Assembly (NCBI RefSeq): GCF_028583425.1
Contig: NC_072799.1
Location: 90,010,217 to 90,074,216, forward strand
Length of the DNA: 64,000 nt
Reading direction: 5' to 3'
Origin: Eublepharis macularius
Taxonomy: Eukaryota; Chordata; Lepidosauria; Squamata; Eublepharidae
The translations under genes and the position numbers were made by a program. Under the pieces are notes generated by a model. That model ran no database searches. It was given only the letters and a program-made list of their open reading frames with translations, and was not told the DNA's origin. This document shows, piece by piece, positions 56,239-64,000 of the stretch. How positions within the stretch are numbered: the first letter of the stretch is position 1; each line of letters starts with the position of its first letter.

Positions 56239-56436
56239 GCCAAGCTACAAGTGACGCCTTACACAGGTTGGACACTTGTCAGCTTCCCTCAAGTTTTGAT
56301 GGGAAATGTAGGCATCCTGGTTTTACAGCTTGGCTCTCCATTACAGCTGCAAGACCAGGATGCCTACATTTCCCATCAAAACTTGAGGGAAGCTGACAAG
56401 TGTCCAACCTGTGTCAGGCGTCACTTGTAGCTTGGC
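56239..56436. mobile_element. Near-perfect palindromic MITE with GCCAAGCTAC ends
   Basis: Arms of about 85 bp (56239-56323 and 56352-56436) are inverted with very few mismatches. The loop is about 28 nt. Ends match those of 54329-54446. The high arm identity implies a recent origin or gene conversion. Confidence 0.8.
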
Positions 56437-56448
56437 TCCCAGGCTTAG

Positions 56449-57172
56449 GGTTGCCAGGCCCCCTCCATCTCCCAGTGGGGGATCGGGGCCTGGCTCTTAC
56501 CTCTGTTCCGAGGGGGGGGGTGCGCTCCCGCGAAATGCGATGACGTCACTTCCGGGAAGTGATGTCATTACGCTGTGCACGCACCCCCCCCCAGCATGCT
56601 CACGCTCCACAGGGGCTCGTGTTGGGGGCTGCTGTAGAGTGCAGGAATGCTCCTGCACTCCACAGTCGTCCAAAACGCGCCCACAGATCGGGTCCGTTTT
56701 GAGGCACTGTGGAGTGCAGGAGCGCTCCGCAGCGCCTCAAAACAGCCCCATTTTGGCCTGGATTGGGCCCATTTTGAGCTGGTGTGGAGCGCGGGAACGC
56801 TCCTGCGCTCTGCAGTGTCCGAAAACGGGCCAAATCCATGCCAAAATGGGCCCGATCTGCAGCCATTTTGGTGCGGATCGGGCCCATTTTGGGGTGCTGC
56901 GTTGCACATGAGCACTCCTCCGCAATGGCTCAAAATGGGCCCAATCCGGGCCAAAACGGGGCCATTTTGAGGCACTATGGAGCGCAGGAGCGCTCCTGCA
57001 CTCCGCAGCACCTCAAAATGGGCCTGATCCACGGGAGCGCGCAGCTCCACAGGGGAGCGCGCAGAGAGGGTGCGCACCCCCCCCCCACTGGCCAGGTAAG
57101 TGGGGGCGGGGTGTGTGGGGGTGAGGGTGGGGGATCCCCCACCCCCACCGGGGGTCTGGCACCCCTACTCAG
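56449..57172. repeat. GC-rich CRE/ETS-palindrome repeat with internal subrepeats
   Basis: Ends agggttgccaggccccct and ggggtctggcacccct. Near its left end is gatgacgtcacttccgggaa, gtgatgtcatt (56540-56570), combining CRE and ETS motifs. The middle is a degenerate tandem of 'ggagcgcaggagcgctcctgc ... caaaatgggccc' subunits of about 60-80 bp. Open frames here are repeat artefacts. Confidence 0.7.
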
Positions 57173-57437
57173 GCTCAACAGTAACCAATTTATACTTGTA
57201 GAAACCACTCCCACTTTTACAACAACCAATACAATGTACGCAGCTAGAATCCTTCGTTTGCATTAACTGTATACAAGTATCTACTTTTGAACACAGTGAT
57301 TGGACTACAAAGCAACAGTTCTGATTGGCCGTGCCGGCACCCAAACACCAATAGCTTTGTAGGCATCAGGAGCCTTCGTTCTACTCAAGCAATTCATAAC
57401 AAGTATAACGTTCAGTCTTCTGCATTTGTTGAGAAAA

Positions 57438-57583
57438 TGTCTGTTTGTACCTGTATCTGAAGAAGTGAGCTGTGGCTCACAAAAACTCATCCCCTACCAC
57501 AAATATTGTTAGTCTTATAGGTGCTACTGAACTCTGTTTCTTTTCTGCTGCCACAAACAGACTAACACAGCTACCCATCTTGA
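57438..57583 (+). mobile_element. PLE terminal fragment, decayed hammerhead
   Basis: ctgtatctgaagaagtgagc, tgtggctcacaaaaactcat, caaatattgttagtcttata, gactaacacagctacccatc. CTGAAGA is intact but GAAA is changed to AAAA. Confidence 0.65.
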
Positions 57584-57794
57584 TCTATCTTCTGTGAGAT
57601 GGAGTTTCATGGTTTACTTCAATCTCAAAATAGGATAGACCTGTTTCTTTCAGTCCCTGTTTTGACTCAAACATTGAACAGCATCATCTCACTCAAAGAT
57701 CACATATCAAAGTTACCCTAAAGTTCCATACTACACAGGAAATCAAAGCATTCTCCCCCCTCCCCCCAAATCCCAGGAAAAGCTAGTGCAGACT

Positions 57795-58620
57795 GCTGTG
57801 ATTAGACTGGTGCTTGAGGCCAGCTATCAGGTTTCGGAATATGCGACACCGATATTACCCCAACTACACTAGCTACCAATCCATTCCTGAGCACAATTTG
57901 AGGGGTTGGTTTTGGCCTTTAAAGACCTGCATGGTTTGGCACCAGAGTATCTGAAAGACTGTCTTCTCCCATATGTTCCTGCCTAGGAATTAAGATCACA
58001 GGGAGACACCCTTGTGACTGTCCCATCAGCTAAAGAAGCTCCCCTGTTGTGTGCACAGGAGAGGTTATTTTTGGTGGCAATCCCACCATTATGGAACTGC
58101 ATCTCCAGGGAGGTGCGCCTGCCCCCTCACTGCTGATCTTCAGGAGGCAGCTGAAGATGTTTTTATTTAGACTTTTCCTTTATTGCTTTTAATTAACTTT
58201 GTTTCTATATGTATTGACACTCCTAAACTGTGTTTTACAACTTTGTTTTTATTCATTTTATTATTGTTATTTTATTTACAATGTAAGCAGGGCTTTTTTT
58301 CTGGGAAAAGAGGTGGTGGAACTCAGTAGGTTGCCCTTGGAGAAAATGGTCACATGGCTGGTGGCCCCGCCCCCTGATCTCCAGATAGAGGGGAGTTGAG
58401 ATTGCCCTACGCACTGCTGAGCGGCGCGGAGGGCAATCTCAACTCCCCTCTGTCTGGAGATCAGGGGGCGGGGCCACCAGCCATGTGACCATTTTCAAGA
58501 GGTTCCGGAACTCCATTCCACCGCGTTCCTGATGAAAAAAAGCCCTGATTGTAAGCCACCTTGAGTTCCTGTAACAGAAATATGGCTAATAAATGTTTAA
58601 AATAAATAATTAAATACATA
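57795..58620 (+). repeat. L2/CR1-like LINE 3' region, split by a hAT MITE
   Basis: Contains the segment tcccaccattatggaactgc, tccagggaggtgcgcctgcc, aggaggcagctgaagatgtt, which is a decayed C-terminal/3' region. After the MITE it ends attgtaagccaccttgagtt ... aataaatg and an A-rich tail. Confidence 0.6.
58288..58547 (+). mobile_element. hAT-type MITE, copy 10
   Basis: TSD aatgtaag/attgtaag (58280-58287 and 58548-58555, one mismatch). Full internal hairpin. Inserted in a LINE 3' end. Confidence 0.92.
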
Positions 58621-59600
58621 AAAACAGCATTATACAAACTCCACTCATGAAGGTGGCAGTGCCTGCTAGGTGCAGAGGTCCTTTTAGGATTTGAGTATAT
58701 TTCTGAATATAAGCTTGAGTATGATCAGAGGAATTGTGATTATCTAATGTTTTGCCATACATAAAAATATTCATTCCACAGCATTCTTAGAAAATATGTT
58801 AAATAAAACCAAACATTATTTAAACTCATATTTAAAAATATTTCACTCATTCCAAAAAGAGAAAATGTTTCATACAAGTTTTGTTTCAGTATTTCTCAGC
58901 ATTTCCCATTTTCCTTTTGGAAAAAATGAAATAAACCTCTGGTGTGGGGTGGGGAACCTATTTTAATTCCAAAATGTTCAGCTTTTGTTTCTGGGTCTTG
59001 AACACCTTTTTGAACCCCGAAGTCTGGCATCCCCACCTTGCAAGTAAGAAAGCACTTACGGGGGTTCATTTTTCTGAATAATTTGGGCATGGAATGAACC
59101 ACTTGACTTCTCTCATGGGGCAAATAGAAATTGTCCCTAATCCATCCAGTTGACCCAAAGCTTATCTTTTGCAGCAGCTCTTCACCACGTTACCACTTTG
59201 CAAATATCCATGGGACATAAAAATATGGCAAATCAGCTTTTCAGATCAGGAGTTTTCTGCAGACGGTTATTTGTATGCTGTTTTTCCTGCAGCATCTACT
59301 TTCAGTTACGTTCCTTCGTTCAATATCTCCTGCTTGTCCTGCAGTTTAGTTTAGGAGTCCAATTTAAAAATAGACACTGTGCAAGCATAAAGTCCCTGGA
59401 GTCACGTGCGGATCAGGCCTGAGTCAGTTACTGTAAAGAGAACTGTCAAGGTCCTAAGATAATTACCTTCATGAACAAAGAAGCTCTTCATACCTAAAAG
59501 GGAAGGTGATTGGAATTATATAAAGGCTAGTTTATTCTGCCCTATGTTTACTCAGCAATGAAGGAAGGCATGTCATACAATACGTAGTCCCAAACCGGGT
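58620..59600. other. Intronic, no recognised feature
   Basis: AT-rich; a possible SINE end (gcagctgccttatattgagt, reverse) follows at about 59620-59650. Confidence 0.4.
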
Positions 59601-59709
59601 AAGTTCTGTATGTGAAGATGTGCAGCTGCCTTATATTGAGTCTGATCACATGTCTAACAAATTCAGAAATTTTTTCTATAACCAGCAGAGTCATAGTTTT
59701 TCTTTGGGA

Positions 59710-59712
<3 letters not shown>

Positions 59713-59741
<29 letters not shown>
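59713..59741. repeat. (TG)n microsatellite
   Basis: About 14 TG units. Confidence 0.95.
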
Positions 59742-59742
<1 letters not shown>

Positions 59743-59850
59743 GAGAGTGCCCTAAAGTCATAGCTGACTTACGGTGACCCTCCTGGTGGGGTTTTCATGG
59801 CAAGAGACTAACAGAAGTGGTTTGCCATTGCCTGTGTGTTTTACTTGATT
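59742..59850 (-). repeat. 5S-SINE tail, reverse orientation
   Basis: gagtgccctaaagtcatagc, tgacttacggtgaccctcct, ggttttcatggcaagagact match the 27395-27480 copy. Confidence 0.6.
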
Positions 59851-59987
59851 GAATATAAATGATTTTCAGAAGAGTTTGTAGCCTCACTCCTACGTATAGT
59901 CTGATTTGACTATAAGATAGTATTGATTTTTTAAAATTATATTTTTTCAGGTTATGAGATTGCAAGGTTTTTTAGATTTTGAATAAC

Positions 59988-60240
59988 AACAACATACGAT
60001 TTATATACCACCCTTCAGGACAACTTAACACCCACTCAGAGTGGTTTATAAAGTTTGTCATTATTATCCCCACAACAATCACCCTGTGAGGTGGGTGAGG
60101 CTGAGAGAGCTCTGAGAAAGCTGTGGCCTACCCAAGGTCACCCAAGGTCACCCAGCTGCCTTCAAATTGAGGATTGGGGAATCAAACCTGGTTCTCCAGA
60201 TTAGAGTCCCGCACTCTTAACCACTACACCCCACACTAAG
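59988..60240 (-). repeat. Sauria SINE, reverse orientation
   Basis: Complement of the (att)-adjacent 3' end (cacccttcaggacaacttaa), the middle (ctgtgaggtgggtgaggctg) and the box A/B head (cctggttctccagattagag, ttaaccactacacc). Near full length, with a small internal duplication of ccaaggtcac. Confidence 0.8.
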
Positions 60241-60278
60241 AGTGGTTTAGAAAGTGTGTTATTATCCTTCCCTCCTGG

Positions 60279-61199
60279 GTGGTTCCATATGAAGTAATAG
60301 ATCCGAGAACGGTTGATAATGAACAACAGTGCTTAACGTATAAGGAGATAACAAGAATAGAATCTTCTAAAATAAGAATAAAGACGCAACAAGAGTTGTC
60401 TCCAAACTACGACTGGTTTCAATATAGACAAATCAGGGATCTTTACTACTCGGACTGTGTGAAGGGAGGGATAAGAATGGAGAATTCAGACTTAGAGAAA
60501 GTAATTTTACAAGAAGATAAAAAGGAAATCTCTAAGATTTACAAAGTGTTGTTAAAATGGTATACGGAAGATGAAGCAGTTAAAGTGCAAATGGTGAAGT
60601 GGGCTATAAACTTTAATAAAGAAATAACAATGGAGGCGTGGGAATACTTATGGAAAAATACATTGAAGATTACGACATGTACCAATATCAAAGAGAATCT
60701 CTACAAAATGATTTACCATTGGTACTTGACACCAAAGAAAATTGCGCTAGGGAATTTGAATATGTCTAACAAATGCTGGAAATGTAAAAAGCATGAGGGA
60801 TCTTTGTATCACATGTGGTGGACTTGTGAGGTAGCTAGGCAGTACTGGGGGAAAATAATAAGAGTAATGAATGAGATTTTACAATTTCAAGTCAATAAGA
60901 ACCCAGAACTCCTGCTACTGAACTTGGGAATAGAGGACATTCCAGCACAATACAGGACATTGTTATTCTATATGACAGCAGCAGCTAGGCTTTTGTATGC
61001 GCAGAAGTGGAAAGTACAAGAAGTGCCAACTATTGAGGATTGGATTTATAAATTGCTGTACATGGCGGAGATGGATAAAATGACAAGAAAATTGAGAGAC
61101 CTTGATCCAGGACAGTTTAACACGGACTGGGAAAAGCTGAAACAATATCTGGTGAAAAAATGGGAGGTGGGAGGACTGTGGCAGTTCGAAAACTACTGA
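60279..61199 (+). pseudogene. L1 retrotransposon ORF2, C-terminal fragment
   Basis: An open frame of 306 codons whose C-terminal half matches L1 ORF2: a Cys/His knuckle CWKCKKHEGSLYHMWWTC (C166, C169, H178, C183) preceded by YHWYLTPKKIA. The reverse transcriptase and endonuclease domains are missing (5' truncation). The frame is uninterrupted to its TGA at 61197-61199, so the copy is fairly young. It lies in TEC intron 2 in sense orientation. Confidence 0.85.
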
Positions 61200-61527
61200 A
61201 ATATGACAAAAGGAGAGGGGAGTGACTATACCGGGGGGGGGGGAGAGTTAAGGGAAAAATTCTAAGCAATTACTTTATTTGACTAGTATGTATAGTTGGG
61301 TATTAATAGCGTTATTATTATAAGGATTATAAGGATCATAAGGATAGAATTTAACTAATCTTATTTGCTGGTAGATAACTGTACAATGGAGAATGAATAT
61401 ACATTAGCATACAGAATGTGGGTCTAATTGATAGACTTATGCTAAACGTGCATGAACTGTCTATCTTTGTTAGATAGTTTTATAATGAAGAAATTAGTCA
61501 ATTAAAATGGATGAGATAGGTAAAAGA
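61200..61527 (+). mobile_element. L1 3' UTR fragment, cut by the gypsy insertion
   Basis: AT-rich sequence following the ORF2 stop, with a G-run at 61232-61242. The expected L1 end and A-tail are not reached before the gypsy LTR begins at 61528, so the LTR element inserted into the L1. Confidence 0.6.
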
Positions 61528-61911
61528 TGTCAGGGCTTACTGCGGCTGCCACTGGGCGTGGCACTGGGCAGTCTGCTCCTGACGTCACAGGGGGGCCAGG
61601 GACTCTGCAGGACCCTGCTCTGTGGAAGGAGGGGCGGTATACCTCACCCAGACTCCCTCTCAGTCCGCTCGCTGGCCTGCTCAACCTGGCCTGCTTACCC
61701 TCTGCATCCTCCTTCATCTCCTCCTTCCAGAACTCTCCTCCAAGCCACCATCCTTGCATCCTACTGCTCTCACTCCACATCATCACTCCTCACTCACACC
61801 CACCACCTCAGAGCTCTTCCTAGCCACCTTATATAGGGCTTCCTTTCCCCGCCCTGCCCTCCTTCTAGGCTTGTTCCCTCTCCTGACTTGGCCCAGCTGT
61901 GCCTTCCCTCA
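61528..61911 (-). mobile_element. Putative 3' LTR of a Ty3/gypsy element
   Basis: On the minus strand the proposed LTR begins TGAGGGAAGG (61911), preceded by a purine-rich tract (61912-61928), and ends CCCTGACA (61528), giving TG...CA ends. It contains a TATA box (61829-61835). The 5' LTR is outside the window, so the limits cannot be confirmed by comparison. Confidence 0.55.
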
Positions 61912-63518
61912 GGTGTTTCCCTCCTACCACTAATCCCTTCTTGGCTTCCTTGCCTTGCTGGCAGGGTGGGGTTGAATGCGAGCCATCCCCAGCTGAGGTC
62001 TCCTCGGCCTTCCTCACGAGGAGCTGCCCCAGCCGGCTTCTGTGCTGCTGAGCCTGCCTGGCCTTGCTCGCGAGGAGCTGCCCTGGCCAGCTTTTGTGCT
62101 GCTGAGCCTGTCTGGCCTTGCTCGCGAGGAGCTGCCCTGGCCAGCTTCTGTGCTGCCTGTTCATTGATGCTGGGAGGGGCTACCCATCTCCTCCCCCAGA
62201 ATGCCTGTGGCAGCTCCACCTGGAGGGGCTTGGCTCCTAGCACCTCCTGAGCCAGGCTGCTGTCCTCTAGCCAGGGTGTGGCTCTGGGCTGTGGTGGCTG
62301 CTTCTCCTCCTTGGAAGGTAAGGGCTCTGTCTGGGCTGTTGCTGTGTCCCTGTTCCCCTTGCCTTGGCCCTTTTCCTCTAGCCTGCTTAGCCCCCTTTCT
62401 CCCCCATGGTGGGTGGGACTAGCTGGCTTCTCCCTGCTCCCTCCAGCCTTCTGAGGCTTTGGCCTTTTGCCCCTTCCCCCTGGAGTAGGCAGGGTCTGGC
62501 TCTGTTTGCCAGACAGAGCAGCTGAACTGCTGTCTCCCGGCTGCCCCCTGCCGCTGTCTGCCAGCAAGTCCGGGGGCTGGGCTGCTGACCCCGGACACAC
62601 ACCCCCTCTTAGCCTGGACGCTGGCTCGGGGGGGTCTGGCTCGAAGAGCCGTGACATGAAGTCCGCATCCCTATGGCTGGTCCCCCGGCGGTAGGTAATG
62701 GTGAACCGGTATGGCAGTAGAGACAGGTACCACCTCAGGATGCGAGGGTTGTGCTCTTTCATCCGGTGCATCCATTGGAGGGGTGCATGGTCTCTCACCA
62801 ATGTAAAGGGGTTATTCGCCAGATAATACCGCAAAGCCCCCACGGCCCATTTGATGGCAAGGGCCTCCCTCTCAATGGTTGCATACTTCTGCTCCGCTGG
62901 CTGGAGCTTGCGGCTCAGGAACAAGACGGGCACCCTCCCTCCATCTTGCTCCTGCATCAGGACCGCCCCCAGGCCTGAGGCCGATGCATCAGTTGCCAGT
63001 ACGAAGGGTTTCTCAAAGTCCGGATTCCAGAGCTTGGTGGTGTCCGATAGTGCAGTGCGTAAGTCCTGGAAGGCAGCCTCCCGCTCCGGCGTCCAGCTGA
63101 GGCGACTAGGGCTGCCCTTCTTCAGACAGTCCGTCAGGGGGGCTGAGCGGGTCGCAAAATGGGGGATGAAGCGCCCGTAGTAGCCAAGAAGCCCCAGAAA
63201 CCTCCTGAGCTGACGCTTGGTCTGTGGTTGGGGCACATCCCCTATGGAGGCCACCTTTTCAGGCGGGGGTCGGATCTGTCCACCTCCGATGACAAATCCC
63301 AGGTACTTGAGCTCCTGGAATCCCAAGTGGCTCTTCTTGGGGTTGGCCTTCAGCCCTGCCTTCTGGAGTGCGGTGAGGACTTTCTCCAGGTGCTGTAGGT
63401 GGGAGGGCCAGTCGGAAGATGACGATGTCATCAATGTAAGCCATTGCAAAGTCCCGACAGTCCCCCAGGACTTGATCCACCAGCCGCTGGAAGGTAGCCG
63501 CTGCCCCGTGGAGGCCAA
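61794..63518 (-). pseudogene. Ty3/gypsy pol: RT end, RNase H and C-terminal extension
   Basis: Open frame of 574 codons. Residues 1-34 are out of frame with the element and should be ignored. From about residue 35 it continues the RT connection region (LGLLGYYGRFIPHF at about 108-121). RNase H follows at about 170-290, with acidic residues D177, E218, D243 and D284/D286. Then comes a roughly 280-residue Pro/Gln/Lys-rich extension with three 18-residue repeats, running into the LTR. No integrase follows RNase H. The upstream RT is in another frame, separated by a frameshift near 63420, so the copy is inactive as it stands. Confidence 0.85.
62018..62156 (-). repeat. Tandem 54 bp repeat (18 residues) in the gypsy pol extension
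   Basis: Two full units (62018-62071, 62072-62125) and a partial third (62126-62156). They encode AAQKLARAAPREQGQ-type repeats. The repeat length is a multiple of three and preserves the frame. Confidence 0.85.
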
Positions 63519-64000
63519 AGGGCATGCGGCGGAACTGGAAGAGGCCCCGGGGGGTGGCGAAGGCCGTCTTCTCCCGGTCCTCCAGGCGCACTGGTACCTG
63601 CCAGTACCCTTTCGTCAGGTCGAGGGCGGACAAGTACCGGGCCGGCCCCAGTTGCCCCACTAGGACGTCCGCCCGCGGCATGGGGTATGCGTCGAACTTG
63701 GCCACTTTGTTCAGTTCCCGGTAGTCGATGCAGAAGCGAGTCGACCCGTCTGGCTTTGGCACCAACACGATGGGGCTGCGCCATTCACTTCGGGACGGTT
63801 CAATCACCCCCAGGCGCAGCATTTCCTCCGTCTCCCGATCCACCGCCTCCCACTGCTTCCGGGGGATGGGTCGCCAGGTTGCCCGTGCAGATTGCCCCGG
63901 CTGGGTGGGGATGGCATGGTGCACCAGGTTCGTGACCCCGGGGCGTCTTGAAAAGACCCCGGGCGCTTGCTTCCACAGGGCCTGTAGCTGGGCCTTCTGT
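63259..64000 (-). pseudogene. Ty3/gypsy reverse transcriptase, partial at window edge
   Basis: The frame is open from the window edge. It contains the RT motifs in order: an EEMLRLGVIEPSRSEW region, VLVPKPDGSTRFCIDYRELN, LDLTKGYWQVPV, FRRMPFGLHGA and the catalytic YIDDIV (about 63433-63416). A single-base frame change at about 63420, just after the catalytic motif, moves the rest of pol to the next frame; this frame then runs without meaning to 63259. Related elements of fish and amphibians have RT and RNase H last in pol, with integrase before RT. Confidence 0.9.

Noticed and set aside
56411..57266. Several overlapping open frames of 95-169 codons on both strands
   Set aside because: They arise from internal tandem subunits of the GC-rich repeat; the peptides are repetitive on both strands.
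61502..62694. Plus-strand open frames of 71-120 codons
   Set aside because: They are antisense shadows of the gypsy pol and LTR on the minus strand.

Overview
This is a 64 kb piece of a vertebrate nuclear genome, most probably a lizard-type squamate. The lineage call rests on several SINEs that match the Sauria SINE structure (tRNA-related head, and a 3' part ending in ATT repeats), together with L1 and L2/CR1-like LINE ends, Penelope-like elements (PLEs) and a Ty3/gypsy element. I cannot name the species. Only two host genes are recognisable. On the minus strand at the left edge is exon 1 of SLAIN2 (349-782) in a CpG island. On the plus strand is the first coding exon of the TEC tyrosine kinase (50886-51023). 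A second CpG island (about 24.0-24.8 kb), with a clean splice donor at 24433/24434, is the best candidate for the TEC promoter and its non-coding first exon. The two genes are head to head, as in mammals, with about 23 kb between the two CpG islands.

Layout: 1-348 is SLAIN2 intron 1; 349-about 1300 is SLAIN2 exon 1 and promoter; 1.3-23.9 kb is repeat-rich intergenic DNA; 24.0-24.8 kb is the putative TEC promoter; 24434-50840 is putative TEC intron 1; 50841-51023 is the first coding exon; 51024-64000 is TEC intron 2. Intron 2 ends in a 3' L1 fragment (60279-61527) into which a Ty3/gypsy element (61528 to beyond 64000, minus strand) has inserted.

The most unusual object is a 20-unit tandem array at 25480-26911 in putative TEC intron 1, on the sense strand. 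Every 67-73 bp unit carries a hammerhead-ribozyme-like core: CTGACGA, a short stem II, GAAA, and a self-complementary AGCT stem III that would pair between two units. It is the expanded internal part of a PLE insertion bounded by an 8 bp target-site duplication (TSD). A second, different hammerhead-like family lies in foldback elements at 23444-23655 and 39273-39527. A decayed PLE protein is present at about 54.9-56.1 kb.

The rest is dominated by mobile DNA. Ten copies of one roughly 255 bp hAT-type MITE occur, nearly all with recognisable 8 bp TSDs, and most fold into a stem of about 75 bp. There is also a larger hAT relative, several near-perfect palindromic elements, 5S-rRNA-derived and tRNA-derived SINEs, and a GC-rich repeat family that repeatedly carries a palindromic CRE/ETS-like motif. 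Long stretches without recognisable content are listed as such.
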